Origin: Pseudonocardia oroxyli
GTDB taxonomy: Bacteria > Actinomycetota > Actinomycetes > Mycobacteriales > Pseudonocardiaceae
Reading direction: 5' to 3'
Length of the DNA: 64,000 nucleotides
NCBI RefSeq assembly: GCF_900102195.1
Contig: NZ_FNBE01000008.1
Location: 186,001-250,000, forward strand
A program made the position numbers and the translations under genes. Below, one piece after another: positions 37,029-46,232 of this stretch (positions within the stretch are counted from its first letter, which is position 1; each line of letters starts with the position of its first letter). The notes beneath the pieces were generated by a model that saw nothing but the letters and a program-made list of their open reading frames with translations, searched no databases and had not been told where the DNA came from.

Positions 37029-37538
37029 ATGCCCGCGCCTCCCGCAGTCAACGCCACCGCCGCCGCCCTGCTCGGCCTGCTCCACGACGGCCCGATGACC
37101 GGCGGTCAGCTCGTCGCCGCCGCCGGCGAGCGCTTCGGCTCCTTCTTCACCGTGACCCGCAGCCAGGTCTACCGCGAGCTGCCCGTCATGGCCGAGGCGG
37201 GGCTGCTGCGGCTGGGCAAGCAGGGGCCGCGGGCGTCCCAGCAGTACGTGATCACCGCGGCGGGCAAGCGGTCGTTCAAGGCCTGGCTGCAGCACGGGTC
37301 CGGCGGTGACGCGCTGCGCAGCCCGCTGGTGCTGCGGCTGCTGCACGCCGGGTCGCTCACGGTGAAGCAGCGCGCCGAGCTCGTCGACACCTCGAAGGAG
37401 GTCTACGCCGAGCGGCTGGTCGAGGCCAGGGCCGCGGCCCGCGGCGAGACGGACCCGTACCGCAAGGCCGTCGCGGACTTCACGGTCGCGCACACCCGGG
37501 CGATGGTCAAACTGCTGGACAGCATCCCCGCCGAGTAG
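37029..37538 (+). CDS. PadR-family transcriptional regulator
   Basis: A 169-residue regulator with a PadR winged helix ([35 protein letters not shown] and the wing [16 protein letters not shown]) and a helical C-terminal dimerisation region. Family members respond to phenolic compounds or drugs and often control transporters. No adjacent target is obvious; the next gene is prfB, 11 bases on with its own promoter-like box. Confidence 0.88.
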   Translation: MPAPPAVNATAAALLGLLHDGPMTGGQLVAAAGERFGSFFTVTRSQVYRELPVMAEAGLLRLGKQGPRASQQYVITAAGKRSFKAWLQHGSGGDALRSPLVLRLLHAGSLTVKQRAELVDTSKEVYAERLVEARAAARGETDPYRKAVADFTVAHTRAMVKLLDSIPAE

Positions 37539-37541
37539 CCT
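37536..37541 (+). promoter_or_regulatory. -10 box, leaderless prfB
   Basis: TAGCCT overlaps the end of the PadR gene and ends 8 bases before GTG 37550. No ribosome site is present. Confidence 0.4.
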
Positions 37542-37549
37542 GTGTGGTT

Positions 37550-38665
37550 GTGAACCCCGACGTCTCCGCCGACCTGAAGGACCTCGCGACCACCCTCGAG
37601 GGCATCGAGGCCGTCACCGACGTGCCCGCCCTCAAGAACGAGATCGCGGACCTGGAGGAGCAGGCGGGCGCGCCGGACCTCTGGAACGACACCGAGGCGG
37701 CCCAGAAGGTCACCAGCAGGCTGTCCCACGCCCAGGCCGACCTGCGCCGCGTCGAGGACCTGCGCCGCAGGCTGGACGATCTCCCCGTGCTCTACGAGCT
37801 GGCCGAGGACGAGGGCGACGAGTCCGCCATCGCGGATGCGGACGCCGAGCGCGCCAAGCTGCGCGAGGACATCGCGTCCCTCGAGGTCCGCACCCTGCTC
37901 TCCGGCGAGTACGACGAGCGCGAGGCCCTGGTCACCATCCGCTCCGAGGCGGGCGGGGTGGACGCGGCGGACTTCGCCGAGATGCTCATGCGCATGTACC
38001 TGCGCTGGGCCGAGCGCCACGGCTACAAGACGGACGTCTACGACACCTCCTACGCGGAGGAGGCGGGCATCAAGTCGGCGACCTTCCAGGTCCACGCGCC
38101 CTACGCCTACGGCACGCTCTCGATCGAGCAGGGCACCCACCGGCTCGTCCGCATCTCGCCCTTCGACAACCAGGGCCGCCGCCAGACGTCGTTCGCCGGC
38201 GTCGAGGTGACCCCCGTCGTCGAGTCGACCGACCACATCGACATCGACGAGAAGGAGCTGCGCGTCGACGTCTACCGCTCGTCGGGGCCCGGCGGTCAGG
38301 GCGTCAACACCACGGACTCGGCCGTCCGGCTGACCCACCTGCCCACCGGCATCGTGGTGTCGTGTCAGAACGAGCGGTCGCAGATCCAGAACAAGGCCAC
38401 CGCCATGGTCGTGCTGCAGGCGAAGCTCCTGGAGCGCAAGCGCCAGGAGGAGCGGGCGCTGATGGACTCGCTCAAGGACACCGGTTCGTCCTGGGGCAAC
38501 CAGATGCGCTCCTACGTGCTGCACCCGTACCAGATGGTCAAGGACCTGCGCACCGAGTACGAGTCCGGCAACCCGGGCGCGGTGCTCGACGGGGACGTCG
38601 ACGCCTTCATCGAGGCGGGGATCCGCTGGCGCCGGAACCAGGAGCTCGAGGCCGAGAAGGCCTGA
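37550..38665 (+). CDS. prfB: Peptide chain release factor 2
   Basis: A 371-residue release factor that reads UGA/UAA and triggers peptide release. The GGQ motif is in [17 protein letters not shown] and the codon-reading SPF motif is in [12 protein letters not shown]. The frame is continuous from the N-terminus, so the programmed frameshift known from many bacteria is absent. GTG 37550 is preferred because a -10 box lies just upstream; GTG 37544 is possible. It starts the conserved prfB-ftsE-ftsX-smpB-ssrA block. Confidence 0.95.
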   Translation: MNPDVSADLKDLATTLEGIEAVTDVPALKNEIADLEEQAGAPDLWNDTEAAQKVTSRLSHAQADLRRVEDLRRRLDDLPVLYELAEDEGDESAIADADAERAKLREDIASLEVRTLLSGEYDEREALVTIRSEAGGVDAADFAEMLMRMYLRWAERHGYKTDVYDTSYAEEAGIKSATFQVHAPYAYGTLSIEQGTHRLVRISPFDNQGRRQTSFAGVEVTPVVESTDHIDIDEKELRVDVYRSSGPGGQGVNTTDSAVRLTHLPTGIVVSCQNERSQIQNKATAMVVLQAKLLERKRQEERALMDSLKDTGSSWGNQMRSYVLHPYQMVKDLRTEYESGNPGAVLDGDVDAFIEAGIRWRRNQELEAEKA

Positions 38666-38733
38666 TCGGACGAGCGGTACCGCCGGTGCGCCGAGGGGGC
38701 CTGTCGGGTAGCGGTTCGCTCACGCCCTGTCGG

Positions 38734-38739
38734 TAGCGT
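38734..38739 (+). promoter_or_regulatory. -10 box, leaderless ftsE
   Basis: TAGCGT ends 7 bases before GTG 38747, with no ribosome site between. Confidence 0.45.
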
Positions 38740-38746
38740 CACGGAC

Positions 38747-39436
38747 GTGATCCGGCTGGAGCGCGTCACCAAGATGTACAAGACCTCGACGCGTCCTGCC
38801 CTGGACCGCGTCTCGGTCGAGGTCGAGAAGGGCGAGTTCGTCTTCCTGATCGGCCCGTCGGGCTCCGGGAAGTCGACGTTCCTGCGGCTGCTGCTGCGGG
38901 AGGACGTCCCGACCCGCGGCTCGATCTTCGTCACCGACCTGAACGTGGCGAAGCTCCCGCGCCGCAAGGTGCCGCGGCTGCGCCAGAAGATCGGTTGCGT
39001 GTTCCAGGACTTCCGGCTGCTGAACAACAAGACCGTCGGCGGCAACGTCGCCTTCGCGCTCGAGGTGATCGGCAAGTCCCCGTCGACGGTGCGCAAGGTC
39101 GTGCCCGAGGTGCTGGAGCTCGTCGGGCTCTCCGGCAAGGCGGACCGGATGCCGCACGAGCTCTCCGGCGGCGAGCAGCAGCGCGTCGCGATCGCGCGGG
39201 CCTTCGTGAACCGGCCGCTGGTGCTGCTGGCGGACGAGCCGACGGGCAACCTCGACCCGGACACCAGCCAGGACATCATGCTGCTGCTGGAGCGCATCAA
39301 CCGCACCGGCACCACCGTCGTCATGGCGACGCACGACCACTCCATCGTGGACTCGATGCGGCGCCGGGTGGTGGAGCTGGACATGGGCCGGGTGGTGCGG
39401 GACGAGGCGCGCGCGGTGTACGGGGTGGGCCGGTAG
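38747..39436 (+). CDS. ftsE: Cell division ATP-binding protein FtsE
   Basis: A 229-residue ABC ATPase. Walker A is [10 protein letters not shown], the signature is [16 protein letters not shown], Walker B is [11 protein letters not shown] and the switch His is MATHDHSIV. Together with FtsX it controls peptidoglycan hydrolases at the septum. ftsX begins 2 bases after its stop. Confidence 0.96.
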   Translation: MIRLERVTKMYKTSTRPALDRVSVEVEKGEFVFLIGPSGSGKSTFLRLLLREDVPTRGSIFVTDLNVAKLPRRKVPRLRQKIGCVFQDFRLLNNKTVGGNVAFALEVIGKSPSTVRKVVPEVLELVGLSGKADRMPHELSGGEQQRVAIARAFVNRPLVLLADEPTGNLDPDTSQDIMLLLERINRTGTTVVMATHDHSIVDSMRRRVVELDMGRVVRDEARAVYGVGR

Positions 39437-39438
39437 CG

Positions 39439-40353
39439 ATGCGCACCGACTTCGTCCTCCGGGAGGTCTCCACCGGCCTGCGCCGCAACGTCACCATGAC
39501 GGTGGCGATGGTCCTGACCACCGCGATCTCGCTGCTCATGGTCGGCACCGGGCTGCTCGCGGTGAAGACGATCGACGCCACGGAGGCGCTGTACTCGGAC
39601 CGGCTCGAGGTGCGGGTGGCGCTCACCCAGGACGTCTCGACCGCCGATGCGGACTGCACCCAGCCGATCTGCGCGGGCCTGCTGTCCACCCTCGAGAACT
39701 CCCCGCTGGTCGACTCGGTGACCTACGAGAACCAGGACCAGGCCTACGCCCGCTTCCAGGAGCTGTTCGCGGGCCAGTCGGTCGCGGAGCTCGCCCGGCC
39801 GCAGTCGCTGCCCGCGACGCTGCGGGTGAAGCTCGTGGAGCAGAACGGGTCCACCGAGGCGGGCGCCGCCGCCGTCAAGCAGGCGATGACCGACCAGGTC
39901 GGGGTCCGGACGGTCATCGACCAGCGGGACGTCGTCGCCAAGCTGTTCGACTTCCTCGGCGGCGTCCGGAACATGACGTTCGCGCTGGCGCTGGTCCAGG
40001 CCGTCGCGGCGCTGATGCTGATCTCGAACACCGTGCAGGTGTCCGCCTACACCCGGCGCACGGAGGTCGGGGTCATGCGGCTGGTCGGCGCCACCCGCTG
40101 GTACACCCAGCTCCCGTTCCTGGTCGAGGCGGTGATCACCGGCGTGGTCGGCGCCGTGCTCGCCGGGGTGGGCCTGATCGTCGGGAAGTTCGCGTTCATC
40201 GACTCGCTGCTGGCCGGCATCGCGCAGAACGGCGTGATCCCGCCGGTCACGCTGACGGACGTGATCACCACGAGCGTCTACCTGGTGCCGATCGGGGCGC
40301 TCGTCGCGGGCGTCACGGGCTACATAACCCTCCGCCTGTACGTCAAGGTCTAG
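39439..40353 (+). CDS. ftsX: Cell division protein FtsX
   Basis: A 304-residue membrane protein. It has one N-terminal membrane helix (VAMVLTTAISLLMVGTGLLA), a large extracellular domain (about residues 45-165, with a Cys pair in DADCTQPICAG) and three C-terminal helices with VMRLVGATRWYTQLPFLVEA between them. The extracellular domain is the part that activates NlpC/P60 or Rip hydrolases in mycobacteria. A long inverted repeat starts 3 bases after its stop. Confidence 0.95.
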   Translation: MRTDFVLREVSTGLRRNVTMTVAMVLTTAISLLMVGTGLLAVKTIDATEALYSDRLEVRVALTQDVSTADADCTQPICAGLLSTLENSPLVDSVTYENQDQAYARFQELFAGQSVAELARPQSLPATLRVKLVEQNGSTEAGAAAVKQAMTDQVGVRTVIDQRDVVAKLFDFLGGVRNMTFALALVQAVAALMLISNTVQVSAYTRRTEVGVMRLVGATRWYTQLPFLVEAVITGVVGAVLAGVGLIVGKFAFIDSLLAGIAQNGVIPPVTLTDVITTSVYLVPIGALVAGVTGYITLRLYVKV

Positions 40354-40355
40354 AT

Positions 40356-40418
40356 CGCATTATGGAGCCATAACGCCAGATCAGCGGCCTCCAGACGGCG
40401 TTGTGGCTCCATAATGCG
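40356..40418. repeat. Long inverted repeat after ftsX
   Basis: 22-base arms with one mismatch (40356-40377 and 40397-40418) enclose a 19-base loop. Each arm is itself nearly palindromic (TTATGG-AG-CCATAA). It is AT-richer than its surroundings and lies between ftsX and smpB, where it may end transcription. It resembles 33147-33168 in its core. Confidence 0.6.
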
Positions 40419-40431
40419 GGCGGGGCGCGGG

Positions 40432-40437
40432 TACGCT
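40432..40437 (+). promoter_or_regulatory. -10 box, leaderless smpB
   Basis: TACGCT ends 6 bases before GTG 40444. Confidence 0.45.
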
Positions 40438-40443
40438 GGACGT

Positions 40444-40929
40444 GTGAAGGAGAAAGGCCGCAAGGTGATCGCGCAGAACAGGCGTGCGCGACACGACTAC
40501 GCCGTCCTCGAGGAGTTCGAGGCGGGCGTGGCGCTCATGGGCACCGAGGTCAAGAGCCTGCGGCTGGGTCGTGCCTCGATCGTGGAGGCGTACGCGACGG
40601 TGGACGACGGCGAGGTCTGGCTCCACGGCCTCACCATCCCGGAGTACACCCACGGCAGCTGGACGAACCACGAGCCGCGCCGCACCCGCAAGCTGCTGCT
40701 GCACAAGTACGAGATCGAGCGGCTGATCGGCAAGATCCGCGAGGGCGGGCTCACGCTGGTCCCGATGTCGCTCTACTTCTCCGACGGCAAGGTCAAGTGC
40801 GAGCTCGCGCTGGCCCGCGGCAAGAAGACCCACGACAAGCGGCAGGACCTCGCGAAGAAGGACGCCGAGCGCGACATGGCCCGCGCGATCGGCCGGGCCG
40901 CGAAGGGGCGAGCCCGATCGCTGCGCTGA
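40444..40929 (+). CDS. smpB: SsrA-binding protein SmpB
   Basis: A 161-residue RNA-binding protein that brings tmRNA to stalled ribosomes. It begins [18 protein letters not shown] after the start and has the conserved [19 protein letters not shown] and the basic tail [22 protein letters not shown] 40444 keeps the conserved KEKGRK and fits the upstream TACGCT box. tmRNA itself lies 1 kb downstream. Confidence 0.96.
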   Translation: MKEKGRKVIAQNRRARHDYAVLEEFEAGVALMGTEVKSLRLGRASIVEAYATVDDGEVWLHGLTIPEYTHGSWTNHEPRRTRKLLLHKYEIERLIGKIREGGLTLVPMSLYFSDGKVKCELALARGKKTHDKRQDLAKKDAERDMARAIGRAAKGRARSLR

Positions 40930-41807
40930 CCGACGCGGACGTCCCGGGGTGGGTCGCCGAGCTCGGCCTCCCCGGGCTCGTCGACATCCACGTCCACTTC
41001 CTCCCCGAGCGGGTGCTCCGCAAGGTCTGGGCCTACTTCGACGAGGCACGCACGCACTACGGCCGGGACTGGCCGATCCACTACCGGCTGCCCGAGGCGG
41101 AGCGGGTCGCGATCCTGGAGAAGCTCGGCGTGCTCGCGTACGCGCCGCTGGTCTACCCGCACAAGCCCGGCATGGCCGCCTGGCTGACCGAGTGGGTGGG
41201 GGAGTTCGCCGAGGCCACGCCCGGCGCCGTCCGGACCGCGACGCTGTACGCCGAGCCCGGCGTCGAGGACTATCTCGGCGCGGCCGTCGAGGCGGGTGCC
41301 CGGGCCGTCAAGGTGCACGTCCAGGTCGGTGGCTTCGACCCGCGGGACCCGCAGCTGGACCCGGCCTGGGCCCTGCTGTCGGAGGCCGCCGTCCCGGTGG
41401 TCGTCCACTGCGGGCACGGCCCGATCCCCGGCGCCCACACGGGACTGGACGTCTTCGGCGAGGTCCTGGCCCGCCACCCCCGGCTGACGGCGGTGCTCGC
41501 CCACGCCGGCATGCCGGACTTCACCGCCGCCGTGGACCTGGTGCGCCGCCACCCGAACGTGCACCTCGACACCACGATGGTCGGCACCCCGTACGCCGAG
41601 GAGTTCGCCCCGCTCCCGGCGGACTGGCCCGAACTCCTCGCGAGCATCCCCGGCCGCGTCGTGCTGGGCACGGACTTCCCCAACATCCCCTACCCCTACG
41701 CGAGGCAGCTGCAGGCGATCGCGGGCTGGGCCGAGCACCCGTCGCTCGGGGACGCGTTCCTCCGCGACGTGCTCCACGACGCCGGGGCGAGACTGCTGCG
41801 TCTGTGA
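40926..41807 (+). CDS. Amidohydrolase 2 family protein
   Basis: A TIM-barrel metal hydrolase of about 290 residues. The metal motif is [12 protein letters not shown] near the N-terminus, VVHCGHGP carries the central His, AHAGMPDF the third, and [11 protein letters not shown] the Asp. The family hydrolyses or decarboxylates varied compounds; the substrate is unknown. No ATG, GTG or TTG stands before the HxH motif in frame after smpB. A CTG at 40926 overlapping the smpB stop (CTGA) is the likeliest start, so the 5' end is uncertain. Confidence 0.8.
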   Translation: MTDADVPGWVAELGLPGLVDIHVHFLPERVLRKVWAYFDEARTHYGRDWPIHYRLPEAERVAILEKLGVLAYAPLVYPHKPGMAAWLTEWVGEFAEATPGAVRTATLYAEPGVEDYLGAAVEAGARAVKVHVQVGGFDPRDPQLDPAWALLSEAAVPVVVHCGHGPIPGAHTGLDVFGEVLARHPRLTAVLAHAGMPDFTAAVDLVRRHPNVHLDTTMVGTPYAEEFAPLPADWPELLASIPGRVVLGTDFPNIPYPYARQLQAIAGWAEHPSLGDAFLRDVLHDAGARLLRL

Positions 41808-41843
41808 GCGGCGATCGTCGCCATGGCGGCGATCGCCGCTCAC
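41804..41843. repeat. Palindromic element overlapping a stop codon, copy B
   Basis: 19-base arms with one mismatch (41804-41822 and 41825-41843). The arm begins GTGAGCGGCGAT as in copy A at 36094, and its TGA is the stop of the amidohydrolase gene. Confidence 0.65.
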
Positions 41844-41898
41844 GAACCCTGGTCGGGGGACGACGCGGAACCGGAATGAACCGCGGCCCGATGGGCGT

Positions 41899-41904
41899 TA
41901 TGCT
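41899..41904 (+). promoter_or_regulatory. -10 box of ssrA
   Basis: TATGCT lies 29 bases upstream of the mature tmRNA 5' end, which fits transcription of a short precursor. Confidence 0.45.
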
Positions 41905-41933
41905 GTCCCGACGGTCCGAACGCCGGGCTGCGA

Positions 41934-42326
41934 GGGGGTGAACGGTTTCGACTCCTGAAGCCGACCGAGGAGAAGCGTGCCGAGGAAGGCGACGATGATC
42001 TCGTTAACCACACGTCGCAAAAAAATAAGTGCCGACGAGAGTCAGCACGCCCCGGTTCAGGGCGCCCGCGCGGACTTCGCGCTCGCGGCCTGATCCACTA
42101 GTGGGCTGTCGGCCCGCGGGCGTTCCCGCCGCGGTGTCCGGCATCAGCTAGGGAACTCACCGTCCAGCCCGGCCGTCGGGGGTGGACGGGACATCTCACA
42201 GCGGCTGGGATCGTCACACCGGCTTGTTCGCGAGACCGGTGGATCCGAGTAGAGACACAGCGGACTGCGCACGGAGAATGCCTCGCAACGCAAGGGAGGA
42301 CCCGGGTTCGATTCCCGGCACCTCCA
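41934..42326 (+). ncRNA. ssrA: Transfer-messenger RNA (tmRNA)
   Basis: The 5' end GGGGGTGAACGGTTTCGACT and the 3' end (T arm GGGTTCGATTCCC, then CACCTCC and A42326) pair to form the tRNA-like acceptor with one G-T pair. The tag frame runs from GCC 42031 to TGA 42091-42093 and encodes a 20-residue tag beginning ADESQ and ending ADFALAA. The ALAA end is the usual proteolysis signal. The tag is longer than the 12-residue tags typical of mycobacteria. SmpB, its partner, is encoded just upstream. Confidence 0.95.
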
Positions 42327-42330
42327 CCCC

Positions 42331-43506
42331 TCAGGACGGGGCCCCGACCAGCCGGTCGGGGCCCTTCGTCGTGTCGGAGGGATCGGTGCACACCAGGCCC
42401 CAGGGGCGGTCGCGCACCCGGGTCATCACGAGCGTCACCCGGCGGGAGCCGCGCAGCTTCAGCCGCTTGTGCAGGGCGTCGACGTCTCCGGCGAGCCCGC
42501 GCCGCCGGATGTCCACCGCCCCCACGTCGAGCTCGGCGAGCCTGCGCGGCAGTCGTTTCTGGTCCCACGGCGCGGAGTCGACGACCTGCAGCGTCCGGGC
42601 GAAGGGCGTGTCCACTCGCGACGACGTGCACAGGAACGCGATGCGCTCGTCGATCTGCCACGCCCCGACCCGCCGGGCCAGCTCCGCCACCGCCCCCGCG
42701 CGTGTGACGGCGGGGTTGGGATCGAGCAGCCACGGGCCGGGATCGCGCACCTCCACCGGCTCCCCGTCGGCCGCGACCAGGGTGTCCCCGCTCGGCAGCA
42801 CCGTGGCCCGCGCCCCCGCCGTCGCCAACGCGGGGGACCACAGCACGGCCTCCTTGAGGTCCCGGTCGACCGCCACGAACTCGTGCTCCCAGCCCGCCGG
42901 GACCAGGGCCCGGTCGACGCCGGGCGCCGCCTTCACCGCGACCGGCCGGTCCAGCGCGAAGCACCACTCCAGCGGCGGCTCGCTGTCCCCGAGCCGCATC
43001 CGCCCGCCTGCGGACCGGCGCGCCGGGTCGACGAACACGGCGTCGAACCCGCCGAGATCGACGTCGCGGACATCGGACTCGCACGTCGAGACGACGCCGC
43101 CGTAGACGGCCGCGTTGTGGCGGGCCATCCACAGGTGCACGGGGTCCAGGTCGACGGCCAGTGCCTCGCGCCCGGGGGCCAGCGCCAGCAGGTCCCCGCC
43201 GATCCCGCAGCAGAGGTCCGCGACCCGGCCGCCGGGGAACCGCGCGGCCCGGTGCCGCGCGACGATCTCCGGCGAGGCCTGCTCCAGACCGGCCCGGGTC
43301 AGGAACATCTCCGCGGCCCGGCTGAACTTCGCCGCCCCCCGCTCCCGCAGCCGGGCCTGGGTCAGCGCGTCCGCGACCAGGTCCGCGGGGTGGGTCCGGC
43401 GCAACGCCGTACCGAGGGCGAGGGCGACCTCGTCCGTGATCGGCCGCCCGTCCGCCGCGATCGCGGCGAAGAGCTCCGAGGCGCCTGCCAGCCGTTCCAC
43501 GTCCAC
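42331..43506 (-). CDS. SAM-dependent methyltransferase with THUMP-like domain
   Basis: A 391-residue protein. Helical N-terminal region, then a class I methyltransferase domain (GRVADLCCGIGGDLLALA and FDAVFVDPARRS, a DPAR catalytic variant) and a C-terminal THUMP-like RNA-binding domain (RRLAELDVGAVDIRRRGLAGD and LKLRGSRRVTLVMTR). An RNA substrate is likely. It is divergent from the MFS gene. Its 3' end carries the ssrA terminator hairpin. Confidence 0.85.
   Translation of the reverse strand: MDVERLAGASELFAAIAADGRPITDEVALALGTALRRTHPADLVADALTQARLRERGAAKFSRAAEMFLTRAGLEQASPEIVARHRAARFPGGRVADLCCGIGGDLLALAPGREALAVDLDPVHLWMARHNAAVYGGVVSTCESDVRDVDLGGFDAVFVDPARRSAGGRMRLGDSEPPLEWCFALDRPVAVKAAPGVDRALVPAGWEHEFVAVDRDLKEAVLWSPALATAGARATVLPSGDTLVAADGEPVEVRDPGPWLLDPNPAVTRAGAVAELARRVGAWQIDERIAFLCTSSRVDTPFARTLQVVDSAPWDQKRLPRRLAELDVGAVDIRRRGLAGDVDALHKRLKLRGSRRVTLVMTRVRDRPWGLVCTDPSDTTKGPDRLVGAPS
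42339..42364 (+). terminator. Terminator hairpin of ssrA inside the convergent gene
   Basis: An 11-bp stem (42339-42349 with 42354-42364) with AGCC loop, 13 bases after the tmRNA and followed by TTCGTC. It lies within the last codons of the convergent methyltransferase gene. Confidence 0.6.
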
Positions 43507-43532
43507 CGGCCGGAAGGCTACGGCAGGTCCCG

Positions 43533-43538
43533 TAGCGT
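43533..43538 (+). promoter_or_regulatory. -10 box, MFS gene
   Basis: TAGCGT ends 6 bases before GTG 43545. The spacer GAGGGG could also serve as a ribosome site, so leaderless translation is less certain here. Confidence 0.35.
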
Positions 43539-43544
43539 GAGGGG

Positions 43545-44774
43545 GTGACGGTCAGGCTGCCCCGCGAGATCTGGGTCCTCGTCGTCGCCGCGTTCGTGGT
43601 CGCGATCGGCTTCGGGATCGTCGCCCCGGCGCTGCCCGCCTTCGCCCGCTCGTTCGACGTCGGGTACGCGGCGGCCGCGGCCGTCATCAGCCTCTTCGCC
43701 GGGTTCCGGCTGGCGTTCGCGCCGATCGGGGGCCGGCTGGTCGGCCGGTTCGGTGAGCTGCGGGTCTACACCGTCGGGCTGCTGCTCGCGGCCGCCTCGG
43801 TCGGCGCCACGGCGTTCGCCCAGAACTACTGGCAGCTGCTGGTGTTCCGCGGGGTCGGCGGCATCGGCTCCACGATGTTCACGGTCTCGGCGATCTCGCT
43901 GCTCATCCGGCTCGCCCCGCCGGAGGCGCGGGGCCGCGCGTCGGGCATGTGGGCCACCGGGTTCCTGCTCGGCAACATCACGGGCCCGCTCGTCGGCGGC
44001 GGCCTGATCGCGGTCAGTCTGCGGGCGCCGTTCCTCGTGTACGCCGCCGCGCTCCTGCTCGCGACGGCCCTCTCGTTGCCGCTGCTGCGCGGCCGGGTCG
44101 GCGGCCCCGCCCCCGCGGACGAGGAGGTCTCGCTGACCTTCGGCCGCGCCGCCCGGCACGCCACCTACCGCGCCTCGCTCGTGGCGAGCTTCGCCAACGG
44201 CTGGACGGTCTTCGGGGTGCGCGTCGCGCTGGTGCCCCTGTTCGTGGTGGAGGCGCTGCGGCAGAGCGAGACCTGGGCCGGGATGGCCCTCGCGGTGTTC
44301 GCCGCGGGCAACGCCGCCACCCTGCTGTGGTCCGGCCGGGTCGCGGACCGCCGCGGGCGCAAGCCGCCGGTCATCGCGGGGCTCGTGGTGTCCGCCCTGG
44401 CCACGGCCGGGTTGGGGCTCGCCGAGGTGCCGTGGATCTTCCTGGGCCTCTCCGTCCTCGCCGGGGTGGGCAGCGGCCTGATCAACCCGGCGATGACCGC
44501 CGCGGTCGCGGACGTGATCGGCAGCCGCGCCCGCGGGGGGACCGTGCTGGCGGGCTTCCAGATGGCGGCGGACGTCGGTGCGATCGTCGGGCCGCTGGCC
44601 GCCGGTGCGGTGGCCGAGGCGGCGGGCTTCCGCTGGGCCTTCGGGGTGACGGGCCTGGTCTCCGTGCTGGCCCTGCTCTTCTGGGTCCGCGCCCCGGAGA
44701 CCCTGCCCCCGGTGGATCGCTGCGATCCCACGGCCGAGGCGGTCGCGGGGGAGCGCGCGGTCGGCACGGAGTAG
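43545..44774 (+). CDS. MFS transporter
   Basis: A 409-residue membrane protein with about 12 hydrophobic segments. The MFS loop motif is RLVGRFGELRVYTVG after helix 2, with GRVADRRGRKPPVIAG as the matching loop in the second half. The drug-efflux-type motif C region is GFLLGNITGPLVGG. It is probably a proton-driven exporter of small molecules; the substrate is unknown. Confidence 0.87.
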   Translation: MTVRLPREIWVLVVAAFVVAIGFGIVAPALPAFARSFDVGYAAAAAVISLFAGFRLAFAPIGGRLVGRFGELRVYTVGLLLAAASVGATAFAQNYWQLLVFRGVGGIGSTMFTVSAISLLIRLAPPEARGRASGMWATGFLLGNITGPLVGGGLIAVSLRAPFLVYAAALLLATALSLPLLRGRVGGPAPADEEVSLTFGRAARHATYRASLVASFANGWTVFGVRVALVPLFVVEALRQSETWAGMALAVFAAGNAATLLWSGRVADRRGRKPPVIAGLVVSALATAGLGLAEVPWIFLGLSVLAGVGSGLINPAMTAAVADVIGSRARGGTVLAGFQMAADVGAIVGPLAAGAVAEAAGFRWAFGVTGLVSVLALLFWVRAPETLPPVDRCDPTAEAVAGERAVGTE

Positions 44775-44778
44775 CGGC

Positions 44779-46188
44779 CTACTCGTCCAGCTTCGCCGGG
44801 TCGAGGGTCGCCTTGCGCACGCCGAGCCGCCGGTTCAGCAGCACCGTGATCCCGTACAGGACCAGGCCGAGCACCAGCAGCAGGCCCGCCAGCTCGTACT
44901 GGATCGCGTCCCGGCCCGAGAACGGCAGCACCAGATAGGCGCTGGCGACGGCGCCGACGACCGGCAGCCAGGTCGGGGTGCGGAAGTGGCGGCCGTCGTC
45001 GACCCGGTCCTTCCGCAGCACGAGGACGGCCACGTTGACCAGCGAGAACACGGCGAGCAGCAGGAGCGAAGTGGTGCCCCCGAGCGCCGACACGACATCC
45101 GACGACGAGTCCAGGGACACGTAGGTGATCAGGCCGAAGGCCACCAGCGTGGTGAAGATGATGGCCACCCACGGGGTTCGGCGGAAGGGGTGGACGCGCG
45201 CGAGCGGCTTGGGCAGCACGGCCTGGTTCGCCATCCCGTAGAGCAGCCGCGAGGCCATCAGCATGTTGATCAGCGCCGAGTTGGCGACCGCGAACATCGA
45301 GATGAACGGCAGCACCGCGTCCGCGGGGATGCCCGGCGCGCCCGCCCGCGCGACCTCGACCAGCGGGGTCTCGCTCGCCGCGAGCGGCCCGACCGGCACG
45401 AGCGCCACCGCGCAGATCGCGACGAGCACGTAGATGATCCCGGTGAGCGTCAGCCCGGTGATCATGATCTTCGGGAAGATCCGCCGCGGCTCCTTGCACT
45501 CCTCGGCCATGTTCACCGAGTCCTCGAAGCCGACCATCGCGAAGAAGGCCAACGACGTCGCCGACGTCACCGCGAGGAACGTGCCCTTGTCCTCCGGGGT
45601 GTCGAAGGCGACGACCCGGGACCAGTCCGCGTCCCCGCCCGCGATCGCGTAGACGCCGATGAGGATCACCAGCAGCAGCCCGGAGAGCTCCACGAGGGTG
45701 AGCACCACGTTCAGCTTCACGCTCTCGCCGACGCCACGCAGGTTCACGATCGCGACGAGCACCATGAAGGCCAGCGCGACCAGCACGATCCCGCCGTTCC
45801 CGAGGTCCCACCCGAAGCCTTCGGCGAGGTTCGACGCGAACGCCCGCGAGGCCGTCGAGGCCGACGTGATGCCCGAGGACATCACCACGAACGTCACCAT
45901 GAACGTGAGGAAGTGGATGCCGAAGGCCTTGTGCGCGTAGAGCGCCGCGCCCGCCGCCTGCGGATACTTCGTCACCAGCTCGAGGTAGGAGAAGGCGGTG
46001 ACCATCGCGACCGCGAAGGCCACCAGGAAGGGCAGCCAGGCCGCCCCGCCGACCTCCTCGGCCACTTGGCCGACCAGGGCGTAGATCCCCGTGCCGAGGA
46101 TGTCGCCGACGATGAACAGCAGGAGCAGCTTCGGCCCCATCACGCGCTTCAGAGCGGGCTGCGCGGTCGCCTCGGTCGCCTCGGTCAT
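44779..46188 (-). CDS. APC-family amino acid permease
   Basis: A 469-residue permease with about 12 membrane segments and the APC core features GDILGTGIYALVGQV in helix 1 and FFAMVGFEDSVNMAEECKEP around helix 6. The likely substrate is an amino acid or polyamine. It starts 44 bases after the last gene of the biuret operon on the same strand, so it may be co-transcribed and import a nitrogen compound. That link is inference. It converges with the MFS gene. Confidence 0.88.
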   Translation of the reverse strand: MTEATEATAQPALKRVMGPKLLLLFIVGDILGTGIYALVGQVAEEVGGAAWLPFLVAFAVAMVTAFSYLELVTKYPQAAGAALYAHKAFGIHFLTFMVTFVVMSSGITSASTASRAFASNLAEGFGWDLGNGGIVLVALAFMVLVAIVNLRGVGESVKLNVVLTLVELSGLLLVILIGVYAIAGGDADWSRVVAFDTPEDKGTFLAVTSATSLAFFAMVGFEDSVNMAEECKEPRRIFPKIMITGLTLTGIIYVLVAICAVALVPVGPLAASETPLVEVARAGAPGIPADAVLPFISMFAVANSALINMLMASRLLYGMANQAVLPKPLARVHPFRRTPWVAIIFTTLVAFGLITYVSLDSSSDVVSALGGTTSLLLLAVFSLVNVAVLVLRKDRVDDGRHFRTPTWLPVVGAVASAYLVLPFSGRDAIQYELAGLLLVLGLVLYGITVLLNRRLGVRKATLDPAKLDE

Positions 46189-46232
46189 CGGACAAGCGTG
46201 GCCATACCGGACGGATCTGTCGACTCCTGGGC

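Noticed and set aside
37550..37700. Programmed frameshift in prfB
   Set aside because: The frame is open from the start without an in-frame TGA in the early codons.
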